Below, piece after piece: positions 17,036 through 23,854 of a stretch of DNA of 64,000 nucleotides. Within the stretch, counting starts at the first letter, position 1, and each line of letters begins with the position of its first letter. The DNA lies in NCBI RefSeq assembly GCF_900176385.1, contig NZ_FWXN01000003.1, positions 274,300-338,299 on the forward strand, read 5' to 3'. The stretch is from Janibacter indicus (GTDB lineage Bacteria; Actinomycetota; Actinomycetes; Actinomycetales; Dermatophilaceae). A program made the translations under genes and the position numbers. A model generated the notes under the pieces. That model was given only the letters and a program-made list of their open reading frames with translations, had not been told where the DNA came from and did not search any database.

Positions 17036-18238
17036 ATGTCCCGACTGCAGACGACCGACGGACTGACCGAGGAGCAGGTCGACCTGCTGGGCCTGGTCAA
17101 GGAGTTCGTCGACGAGCAGATCATCCCGGTCGCGCAGGAGCTCGAGCACGCGGACGAGTACCCGCAGAAGATCGTCGACCAGATGAAGGAGATGGGGATC
17201 TTCGGCCTGATGATCCCCGAGGAGTTCGGCGGGCTCGGCGAGTCGCTGCTCACCTACGCGCTGTGCGTCGAGGAGATCGCCCGCGGCTGGATGCCGGTCT
17301 CCGGCATCATCAACACCCACTTCATCGTGGCCTACATGATCCTCAAGCACGGCACCGAGGAGCAGAAGCAGCACTACTTGCCGAAGATGGCCACCGGTGA
17401 GATCCGGGGCGCCTTCTCGATGAGCGAGCCGGGACTCGGCTCCGACGTCGCCGGCATCAAGACCAAGGCCGTGCGCGACGGCGACAGCGACGACTGGACG
17501 ATCACCGGCCAGAAGATGTGGCTGACCAACGGCGCCTCCGCCAACCTCGTCGCGGTGCTCGTCAAGACCGACCTCGGTCACGACAGCCCGCACAAGAACA
17601 TGACGACCTTCCTCATCGACAAGACCGAGGGCTTCGGCGAGACCGCCCAGGGCGTCACCGTCCCCGGCAAGATCGACAAGATGGGCTACAAGGGCGTCGA
17701 CACGACCGAGCTCATCCTCGAGGGCCACCGGACGACGACCGGCCAGATCCTCGGCGGCGAGCCGGGCAAGGGCTTCTACCAGATGATGGACGGCGTCGAG
17801 GTCGGCCGCGTCAACGTCGCCGCCCGCGCCTGCGGCCTGGCGATGCGCGCCTTCGAGCTCGGTGTCCAGTACGCCCAGCAGCGCGAGACCTTCGGCAAGA
17901 AGATCGTCGACCACCAGGCGATCCTCTTCCGCATCGCCGACATGGCGAGCAAGGTCGAGGCCGCGCACCAGCTGATGGTCAAGGCCGCCCGTCTGAAGGA
18001 CAAGGGCGAGCGCAACGACCTCGAGGCCGGTATCGCGAAGTACATGGCGGCCGAGTACTGCGCCGACGTGGTGAACCAGTCCTTCCGCATCCACGGCGGC
18101 TTCGGCTACTCCAAGGAGTACGAGATCGAGCGCATCTACCGCGAGGCCCCGATGCTGCTCATCGGTGAGGGCACCGCCGAGATCCAGAAGATGATCATCG
18201 GCAAGAGCATCCTCAAGGACTACCAGCTCAAGGGGTGA
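17036..18238 (+). CDS. Acyl-CoA dehydrogenase
   Basis: A 400-residue flavoenzyme oxidising an acyl-CoA to the 2-enoyl-CoA and passing electrons to ETF. The three ACAD domains are present: N-terminal helices (to about 125), the middle beta domain with AFSMSEPGLGSDVAGIKT and KMWLTNGASANL (FAD binding), and the C-terminal bundle with QYAQQRETFGKKI and FRIHGGFGYSKEYEIERIYREA. It is shorter than characterised methylsuccinyl-CoA dehydrogenases (about 550 residues). The neighbouring lyases and the MaoC hydratase suggest a C4-C5 dicarboxyl-CoA substrate, but this is inference. An AAAGGTGG Shine-Dalgarno fixes the ATG at 17036. Confidence 0.88.
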   Translation: MSRLQTTDGLTEEQVDLLGLVKEFVDEQIIPVAQELEHADEYPQKIVDQMKEMGIFGLMIPEEFGGLGESLLTYALCVEEIARGWMPVSGIINTHFIVAYMILKHGTEEQKQHYLPKMATGEIRGAFSMSEPGLGSDVAGIKTKAVRDGDSDDWTITGQKMWLTNGASANLVAVLVKTDLGHDSPHKNMTTFLIDKTEGFGETAQGVTVPGKIDKMGYKGVDTTELILEGHRTTTGQILGGEPGKGFYQMMDGVEVGRVNVAARACGLAMRAFELGVQYAQQRETFGKKIVDHQAILFRIADMASKVEAAHQLMVKAARLKDKGERNDLEAGIAKYMAAEYCADVVNQSFRIHGGFGYSKEYEIERIYREAPMLLIGEGTAEIQKMIIGKSILKDYQLKG

Positions 18239-18276
18239 TGTCCGGGTCGGTGCCGGCACCGACACCCGCTCGCTCC

Positions 18277-18329
18277 GACGAAGGGGGCTGGCCGTCACTC
18301 GAAGCAGGTGACGGTCAGCCCCCTTCGTC
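18277..18329. terminator. Long hairpin terminator after the acyl-CoA dehydrogenase
   Basis: The left arm GACGAAGGGGGCTGGCCGTCAC pairs with GTGACGGTCAGCCCCCTTCGTC over about 22 positions with one bulge, with a 9-base loop. The base of the stem is again the CGAAGGGGG motif and its complement. Confidence 0.85.
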
Positions 18330-18379
18330 TCGTCCGCCCCGTACACCGGGCCCACAGGTCCGGGTGGGAGACTGGACCC

Positions 18380-18967
18380 ATGAGCACCCAGCCCGGTATG
18401 GCCGCCCACATGCAGCAGTTCCTGCGTCTGGAGTACCCGATGTCGTTGGCGACCTACGACAGCTATGCCGAGGCCCAGCGCACGGTGGACTTCCTCGCCG
18501 ACAAGGAGTTCCCGGTCCAGGACGTCATGATCGTCGGCACCGACCTCAAGCAGGTCGAGCGGGTCCGCGGGCGTCTGACCAGCGGCAAGGTCGTCCTCGG
18601 TGGACTGCTCTCCGGCATCTGGATCGGTGTCTTCGTCGGCCTGATCTTCGCGATGTTCGAAGGCAGCGAGGGCCTGCTCGTGCGGCTGGCCTCGACGATG
18701 GCGATGGGCGCGCTCTTCGGTGCGGTGTGGGCCTGGCTCGGCTACCGCTCCACCGGCGGCCAGCGCGACTTCACCTCGGTCAGCCAGGTCGTCGCGTCGC
18801 GTTACGAGGTGCTCACCGAGCACAAGCACGCCGCCCGCGCGCGTGAGCTGCTCCACGAGCTCGACCCGACGCGCGCGGCCCGGGAGCAGCTGGCCCGCAA
18901 TCAGGCAGCGGCACGGGCCGAGGGCGAGCGGATGCGCCGCGAGGCCGAGCACGGCCAGCAGGGCTGA
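18380..18967 (+). CDS. General-stress-protein-like membrane protein (YflT-type N-terminus)
   Basis: A 195-residue protein. Residues 25-65 (PMSLATYDSYAEAQRTVDFLADKEFPVQDVMIVGTDLKQVE) match the general-stress-protein 17M-like domain. Two TM helices follow (GGLLSGIWIGVFVGLIFAM at about 76-94 and LASTMAMGALFGAVWAWLG at about 102-120), then a charged tail. Similar small proteins accompany the MgtE-like gene in other actinobacteria. Function is unknown, probably envelope-related. Confidence 0.75.
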   Translation: MSTQPGMAAHMQQFLRLEYPMSLATYDSYAEAQRTVDFLADKEFPVQDVMIVGTDLKQVERVRGRLTSGKVVLGGLLSGIWIGVFVGLIFAMFEGSEGLLVRLASTMAMGALFGAVWAWLGYRSTGGQRDFTSVSQVVASRYEVLTEHKHAARARELLHELDPTRAAREQLARNQAAARAEGERMRREAEHGQQG

Positions 18968-18999
18968 GTCCGCCCCTTCCGCTCGGGTCGGGGCGGGAC

Positions 19000-19005
19000 T
19001 AGCGT
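19000..19005 (+). promoter_or_regulatory. -10 box (leaderless) of the PIG-L gene
   Basis: TAGCGT with 7 bases before the GTG at 19013 and no Shine-Dalgarno. Confidence 0.55.
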
Positions 19006-19012
19006 CGTCGGT

Positions 19013-19753
19013 GTGAGCACCCAGCCCGACCTGGCCGCCCTCGACGAGACCACCTTCGACTCCGTGCTGTGCGTCGTCGCCCACCCCGACGACATCGAGT
19101 ACGGCACCTCCGCCGCCATCGCCAAGTGGACCGCCGCGGGCAAGCGCGTGCGCTACTTCCTGCTGACCCGTGGTGAGGCGGGCATCGACACGATGGACCC
19201 GGTCGACGCCGCGCCCGCCCGCGCCGACGAGGAGCGCGCGAGCGCTGCGGTCGTCGGTGTCGAGGAGGTCGAGTTCGGCGACCACCCCGACGGGACCATC
19301 GAGTACGGGCTGCCCCTGCGGCGTGACATCGCCGCGGCGATCCGGCGGGCTCGCCCCGACCTCGTCATCGGCACGACCTTCGACGTGACCTTCCCGGGCG
19401 GCATCCTCAACCAGGCCGACCACCGGGCCGTGGGCCTCGCGACCGTCGACGCCTGCGCCGACGCCGGCAACCGGTGGATCTTCCCCGAGCTCGTCGACGA
19501 CGGCCTCGAGCCCTGGCACGTCACGCTGCTCGCCGTCGGCGGCAGCCAGCGGCCCAGCCACTTCGTGGACGTCACCGGGCACCTCGACGACGCCATCGAG
19601 TCGCTCGAGGAGCACCGCCTCTACAACTCCGCGCTGCCCGAGGACTTCCCCCAGCCCGCGCAGCTGCTCGGCCACATCCTCGGCGAGGGCGGGCAGGCGG
19701 TCGCCGACCCGGCCGTCGAGCACGCGCTGCTGCTGGAGGTCTTCGAGCGGTAG
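19013..19753 (+). CDS. PIG-L/LmbE-family zinc deacetylase
   Basis: A 246-residue member of the GlcNAc deacetylase family, which includes MshB and mycothiol conjugate amidase. The zinc-binding AHPDD motif (residues 24-28), the DHRAVG motif (His about residue 138) and LTRGEAGID are present. Actinobacterial paralogues act in mycothiol synthesis, mycothiol-conjugate cleavage or cell-wall sugar deacetylation. The short length and divergent middle make MshB itself uncertain. It has no Shine-Dalgarno and a TAGCGT box 7 bases upstream. Confidence 0.8.
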   Translation: MSTQPDLAALDETTFDSVLCVVAHPDDIEYGTSAAIAKWTAAGKRVRYFLLTRGEAGIDTMDPVDAAPARADEERASAAVVGVEEVEFGDHPDGTIEYGLPLRRDIAAAIRRARPDLVIGTTFDVTFPGGILNQADHRAVGLATVDACADAGNRWIFPELVDDGLEPWHVTLLAVGGSQRPSHFVDVTGHLDDAIESLEEHRLYNSALPEDFPQPAQLLGHILGEGGQAVADPAVEHALLLEVFER

Positions 19754-19789
19754 GGGATCAGCGCCCCCTTCGCTGCCTCCAAGCCTCAT

Positions 19790-19822
19790 GACACAGCACG
19801 CAGCCGCGCCATGTGCTGTGTC
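19790..19822. terminator. Hairpin between the PIG-L gene and the crotonase remnant
   Basis: A perfect 10-bp stem GACACAGCAC/GTGCTGTGTC with a 13-base loop, between convergent features. Confidence 0.6.
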
Positions 19823-19883
19823 GCGCTGGCCCTGAGCATGAGCCGGTGACGACGACCGCACGGACCTCGTCGTCGTCGTCGAC

Positions 19884-20015
19884 CTAGCGGAAGGTCGCCT
19901 CGAGCTCGTCGGCCATGGTCACCGTGAAGGAGTTCATCGCCTCCGGCCGATCGAGGGTGACGAGGAGGATCCCGTCGGTGATGCTCAGGGAGAGGGTCTC
20001 TTGGTCGGTCCGCAT
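19884..20015 (-). pseudogene. N-terminal fragment of an enoyl-CoA hydratase
   Basis: The 43-residue frame reads LSLSITDGILLVTLDRPEAMNSFTVTMADELEATFR and then stops. This is the first beta-strand and helix of the crotonase fold, where the intact paralogue at 27139 has VVEVVLDRPEAMNAVSTQMATAL. The substrate loop, oxyanion-hole Gly and everything after are missing in all frames, so this is a truncated gene, not a short enzyme. It lies on the same strand downstream of the DUF2079 gene. A recent deletion is likely, because the remaining codons look undamaged. Confidence 0.7.
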
Positions 20016-20100
20016 CGTGCCTCCGTCGTGATGGCGTGCGGGTGGTCTCCGCACGCGGGGTCGTCGTGCGGTCGATGGTCTCGCACGGTGCTCGAGGACG

Positions 20101-21480
20101 TCACCGCCGCAGGACCACATAGCCCGCGCGCTCCCAGACCAGCTCGTAGCCGTCCTGCTCGATCGAGTGCTCGACGAGCTCCTCGGACCACGCGCGGCCG
20201 TGGGCATTGCGCCCGGTGTCGGTGCGCCGGTCGAGCAGCATCCACTCCGGGCGACGGGTCTCCTCGTCGGTGTAGTTGGGGTGCACGTGCAGGACGGTTC
20301 GGTCGGCGAGGAGGTGCGGCGCGAGGTGGTCGTCGGCGGCGACCTCGGCACCGACGGGGACCTGGTCGAGCGCGGCGCGCGCGTCGGCGCAGCGGGCGCA
20401 CGGGGTGAGCTGTCGCTCGACCTCGTCGACGAGCGGGCCGGTCCACACCGCCCACACGGCGACGGCGACCGACAGCCCGACGGTGGCCCGGAGGAGGGCC
20501 TGCGACCGGGTCCGGGCGAGCCCGTCGACGGCCGCACAGGCGAGGACCACGGCCGGCAGCAGCGAGTAGTGGTAGTCCAGCCCCCAGTAGGAGTCGTTGG
20601 ACGAGGCCATGCGCAGCCCCAGGGGTGCCGCCGCGGCGAGCACGAGCGGGGAGCGAAGGGAGAGCAGCCCGGCGCTCGCGACGAGGACGAGGACCGTGAT
20701 GCTCCCTCGCCCGTCGGCGACGAGGCTGTCCCAGACGTGCTGCGGCGCAACGCTCGTCGTGCCCGAGTAGGGGTAGATCCCGCGGGGGTTGAGGGCCGGG
20801 ATGATGACGCGCAGGGCGAGGACGAGCGCGACGCCTGCCCACACCGCGAGGGCGGCCGCCAGCCGACGCCGGCCGGCGACGAGCAGGGCGAGGGCGAAGC
20901 CGAGCACGAGGACGGCCATGTCCTCCTTGACCAGCGGGAAGAGCGCGACCCAGATGGCCGTGCGGTTCCACCGGCGACGCACGAAGTCGGCTCCGGCCAG
21001 GGCCACGAGGGGTGCGCCGAGGGCCACCTCGTGCACGTCGAAGACGACAGCCGCCTGGACCCCGACCGACAGGGCGAGCAGGACGGTGAGCAGCAGGCCC
21101 AGCCGCGTGCCGAGTCTCTCCACGGCCAGCCGCCCCACGATCGCCACGGCGATCGCCACGCACACGGCCTGGGCGACGAGCAGCGAGCGCGGGTCGCCCC
21201 ACAACCTCCACGGGACCCCGAGCAGGAGGACCACGGGGTGGAGGTGGTCGCCGAAGATGAGGTAGTCGGCCCCCTTCATCTCGCTGTAGGGGGCCTCACC
21301 GGAGGCGACCCGGCGGGCCACCTGGCCGAAGATCGCCAGGTCCATGCCGCTGAGGTAGCGCTCGTGCCGCAGGCAGGAGAGCACCGCGTAGAGAGCGCCC
21401 GCCACGGCGGCGACCAGCCACGGGCCCAGCCGCCCGGCGCGACCCGGTGCCGTGCCCTCTCCCTGCTGCCCCCCGGCCAT
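20101..21480 (-). CDS. DUF2079 multi-pass membrane protein
   Basis: A 459-residue integral membrane protein with about 8-10 TM segments. The first extracytoplasmic loop carries the DUF2079 signature GMDLAIFGQVARRVASGEAPYSEMKGADYLIFGDHLHPVVLLL, resembling the acidic loop of GT-C lipid-linked-sugar glycosyltransferases. A soluble tail (residues 370-459) includes CARCADARAALDQVPVGAEVAA and LHVHPNYTDEETRRPEWMLLDRR. The start is 15 bases after the maoC stop, so the two may share a transcript. Substrate is unknown. Confidence 0.8.
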   Translation of the reverse strand: MAGGQQGEGTAPGRAGRLGPWLVAAVAGALYAVLSCLRHERYLSGMDLAIFGQVARRVASGEAPYSEMKGADYLIFGDHLHPVVLLLGVPWRLWGDPRSLLVAQAVCVAIAVAIVGRLAVERLGTRLGLLLTVLLALSVGVQAAVVFDVHEVALGAPLVALAGADFVRRRWNRTAIWVALFPLVKEDMAVLVLGFALALLVAGRRRLAAALAVWAGVALVLALRVIIPALNPRGIYPYSGTTSVAPQHVWDSLVADGRGSITVLVLVASAGLLSLRSPLVLAAAAPLGLRMASSNDSYWGLDYHYSLLPAVVLACAAVDGLARTRSQALLRATVGLSVAVAVWAVWTGPLVDEVERQLTPCARCADARAALDQVPVGAEVAADDHLAPHLLADRTVLHVHPNYTDEETRRPEWMLLDRRTDTGRNAHGRAWSEELVEHSIEQDGYELVWERAGYVVLRR

Positions 21481-21495
21481 GACGGACGCTGCCCG

Positions 21496-22548
21496 TCAGC
21501 GGGGGATGAGCACCGTGTAGTCGAGGTCGAGGACGACCTCGGGCAGGTACTTGCCGTCCTCGCCCTTGTAGGGGAAGTCGGCGCACGGGGTGTCCTTGGT
21601 CGCGACCGTGCGCAGACGCAGCGCGCCGACGTCGGTGCGGCCGGGAAGCTCGATGCGCTCGAGGACCTCCGACCAGGCGTAGATCGTGTCGCCGGCGAAG
21701 GTCGGGTTGGCGTGCGCGCCGGCGTTGATCGCCGCGATCAGCTGGCCGTTGGCCAGGCCGTTGAAGGACAGGGCGCGCGCGAGGCTGATGATGTGGCCGC
21801 CGTAGATGAGGCGGCGCCCGATCTTGGCCTGCGACTGGGCGTGCTGGTTGAAGTGGACCTTCGCGGTGTTCTGGTAGAGCCGCGTGGCCAGCATGTGGTC
21901 CGACTCCTCGATCGTCATGCCGTCGACGTGGTCGATGCGCTCGCCGACCTCGTAGTCACCCCAGAGGAAGGGCGAGCCCGCGAGCGCGACGTCGTAGTCG
22001 CGACCGGTGAGGTCGAAGGGGACCAGGAGGTCCTCTGCCGCAACGGCGCCCGGCAGGTCGGGGATGACCGTCTCGGGGGCGGGGGAGGAGGCGTCCTGCT
22101 TGTTGACCATGACCCAGCGGACGTAGTCGACGACCATCTCGCCGCGCTGGTTGACGCCGACCGAGTTGACGTAGACGACGCCGGTGCGGCCGTTGGAGTT
22201 CTCCTTCAGGCCGATGACCGTCGAGGTCGTCGTCACCGTGTCACCGACGTGCAGCGGCGCCCCGAAGCGACCGCCCGCGTAGCCGAGGTTGGCCACGGCG
22301 TTGAGGCTGATGTCGGGCACCGACTTGCCGAAGACGAGGTGGAAGGCGAGCAGGGAGTCGACCGGCATCCGCTCGAAGCCCATCGACTCGGCGAAGGTCG
22401 CCGCGCTCGTCGCCGCGAAGCGCGAGCCGTAGAGCCCGGTGTAGAGCGCGATGTCGCCCTCGGTCACCGTGCGCGGCGTCGCGTGCCGGATCTCCTGCCC
22501 GATCGCGAAGTCCTCGAAGTAGTTGCCGGGGACCGTCTTGGTCGACAT
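21496..22548 (-). CDS. MaoC-family dehydratase, mesaconyl-CoA hydratase-like
   Basis: A 350-residue double-hotdog protein that adds water to an enoyl-CoA. The hydratase motif appears in the N-terminal hotdog (about 12-150: YFEDFAIGQEIRHATPRTVTEGDIALYTGLYG). The C-terminal hotdog has KVHFNQHAQSQAKIGRRLIYGGHIISLARAL. Length and N-terminal sequence fit mesaconyl-CoA hydratase of the ethylmalonyl-CoA pathway, which makes beta-methylmalyl-CoA, the substrate of an Mcl-type lyase such as that at 14080. The ATG at 22548 was chosen because GAAAGG lies just upstream. An ATG at 22590 is in frame but sits inside a hairpin. Confidence 0.8.
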   Translation of the reverse strand: MSTKTVPGNYFEDFAIGQEIRHATPRTVTEGDIALYTGLYGSRFAATSAATFAESMGFERMPVDSLLAFHLVFGKSVPDISLNAVANLGYAGGRFGAPLHVGDTVTTTSTVIGLKENSNGRTGVVYVNSVGVNQRGEMVVDYVRWVMVNKQDASSPAPETVIPDLPGAVAAEDLLVPFDLTGRDYDVALAGSPFLWGDYEVGERIDHVDGMTIEESDHMLATRLYQNTAKVHFNQHAQSQAKIGRRLIYGGHIISLARALSFNGLANGQLIAAINAGAHANPTFAGDTIYAWSEVLERIELPGRTDVGALRLRTVATKDTPCADFPYKGEDGKYLPEVVLDLDYTVLIPR

Positions 22549-22564
22549 GTGCGCGGGCCTTTCG

Positions 22565-22608
22565 GTGGGGGCGAAGGGGGTCGGTGACATCTTCCCCCTT
22601 CGCCCCCG
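22565..22608. repeat. Inverted pair of the CGAAGGGGG motif in a divergent intergenic region
   Basis: GGGGGCGAAGGGGG and CCCCCTTCGCCCCC form a 14-bp stem with a 13-base loop. Unlike other such pairs it lies upstream of both neighbouring genes, so it cannot be their terminator. It could insulate them or serve another role. Confidence 0.7.
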
Positions 22609-22647
22609 TGGTGGTCAGGCCGTCCGGCTGTTGACCCGGCCACACCC

Positions 22648-22745
22648 GGCCGGGAAGCGCGCGACTGGCCGAGATCGCCGGACCTGGCCGCGCAATTGCT
22701 CGGTCAACTCCGGGTTTCCCGGCCATCTCCGGACTTCTCGGCCGT
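22648..22745. repeat. Left copy of an imperfect repeat flanking the DUF559 gene
   Basis: Begins GGCCGGGAAG and ends with a 56-base core (22690-22745) that matches the right copy at 23773-23828 at 50 of 56 positions by eye. The core contains ATTGCTCGG and TTTCCCGGCCATCTC. The left half has diverged so that its inverted-repeat arms no longer pair well. Confidence 0.75.
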
Positions 22746-22817
22746 CGTGGGCAGCGCAGCCCGGTGGCCTGTGGATGACGCCGGCGAGCGAAGGGAGGAC
22801 CCCGCAAGGATGTCGTG

Positions 22818-23732
22818 ATGGATCCACGACTCGCAGGTGTGCTCGTCGCGGGCGGTCAGGTGTGCACGACCGCCAGGCTGCGGGCGATCGAGATCGACGC
22901 GGACGCGACCGAGCGTCTGGTGCGGTCCGGCGAGCTGGTGCGGCTGCGTCGGGGGCTCTTCGCCGCGGGCGAGACATGGCGCTCGGCGAAGCCAGAGGCG
23001 CGTCTTGCCCTGTGCACCCGAGCCGTCCTGGGGGAGCGGCGGGGGGCAGCTGCCTCGCACGCCAGCGCCGCGGTGCTCCACGGGCTGCCGCTCTGGGGCG
23101 TGGGGCTCTCGACCGTCGAGGTGATCTGCTCGTCGCCCCGACGGCGGCTGCGTGGGGGTGTGCGCCTGCATCCCTGGCCCGACGGGGTGGAGGCCGAGGT
23201 CGTCGACGGACTGCGGGTCGTCTCCCTCGCGACCGCCGTCGTCCAGGTGATCGCCGAGCACGGCCACATCCCGGGTCTCGTCAGCCTCGACGGGGCGCTG
23301 CACGCGGCGCAGGTGACGGGGGCGCAGGTCGAGGCTGCGGGCGTGGCACTCGGGCTTCGTGGACAGGCAGCCGGACGGCTGCGGCGGGTCGTCGCGGAGG
23401 CCGACCCAGAGTGCGAGTCGGTCGGAGAGACGCGTACTCGGGTGCTCCTGCGGGACCTCGGGCTGTCCCTGCGCAGCCAGGTCGAGATCTTCGACCGGCG
23501 CGGCAAGATCGGGCGGGTGGACTTCCTCGTGGGGGAGCGAGTGGTGGTCGAGTTCGATGGGCTCGTCAAGTACGAGGGGCACGAAGGCCGGCGAGCGCTC
23601 GCGGCGGAGAAGGCCCGCGAGGACCGGCTGCGAGCTGCTGGCTACGCCGTCGTGCGTCTCGTCTGGACCGACCTCGATCAGCCGGAGCGGGTGCTCGCGA
23701 TGGTCCAGCAGGCGATGGCGCGGGTGGCCTGA
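22818..23732 (+). CDS. AbiEi-like wHTH / DUF559 endonuclease-like protein
   Basis: A 304-residue protein. Residues 15-60 (TTARLRAIEIDADATERLVRSGELVRLRRGLFAA) resemble the winged-helix start of AbiEi-type antitoxin/regulator proteins. The C-terminal 100 residues carry a DUF559/Vsr-like nuclease core: VGETRTRVLLRDL, GRVDFLVGERVVVEFDGLVKYEG (candidate active-site D and E) and REDRLRAAGYAVVRLVWTDL. Such fusions are common, often multicopy, in actinobacteria, with no established function. No AbiEii toxin gene is adjacent. Imperfect repeats flank the gene on both sides. The ATG at 22818 may instead be the GTG at 22815. Confidence 0.75.
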   Translation: MDPRLAGVLVAGGQVCTTARLRAIEIDADATERLVRSGELVRLRRGLFAAGETWRSAKPEARLALCTRAVLGERRGAAASHASAAVLHGLPLWGVGLSTVEVICSSPRRRLRGGVRLHPWPDGVEAEVVDGLRVVSLATAVVQVIAEHGHIPGLVSLDGALHAAQVTGAQVEAAGVALGLRGQAAGRLRRVVAEADPECESVGETRTRVLLRDLGLSLRSQVEIFDRRGKIGRVDFLVGERVVVEFDGLVKYEGHEGRRALAAEKAREDRLRAAGYAVVRLVWTDLDQPERVLAMVQQAMARVA

Positions 23733-23747
23733 CCGGGATGAGCGCAG

Positions 23748-23828
23748 ATGGCCGGGAAGTCCGGGGATGACCGCGCCATTGCTCGGCCAACTCCGGACTT
23801 CCCGGCCATCTCAGGACTTCTCGGCCAT
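23748..23828. repeat. Right copy of the flanking repeat, with a 17-bp perfect stem
   Basis: ATGGCCGGGAAGTCCGG (23748-23764) and its exact reverse complement (23793-23809) enclose a 28-base loop. A third, slightly degenerate arm CAGGACTTCTCGGCCAT follows at 23812. It lies 15 bases after the DUF559 stop, so it could also terminate transcription. Confidence 0.75.
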
Positions 23829-23854
23829 CCGCCCGCGTGGGAGACGAAGGGAGG

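Noticed and set aside
16136..19861. Very long open frame on the minus strand, over 1200 codons
   Set aside because: It runs antisense through the L,D-transpeptidase, acyl-CoA dehydrogenase and PIG-L genes and has only low-complexity GC-rich composition. It is a high-GC shadow. The same applies to 30962-34009 and 4841-6670.
22565..22590. Upstream ATG (22590) as the maoC start
   Set aside because: It would place the N-terminus inside the hairpin made by the inverted motif pair. The ATG at 22548 has a proper GAAAGG upstream and gives the usual family length.
22818..23732. Complete AbiE toxin-antitoxin system
   Set aside because: Only the AbiEi-like N-terminal part is present, fused to a nuclease-like domain. 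No AbiEii nucleotidyltransferase toxin lies next to it.
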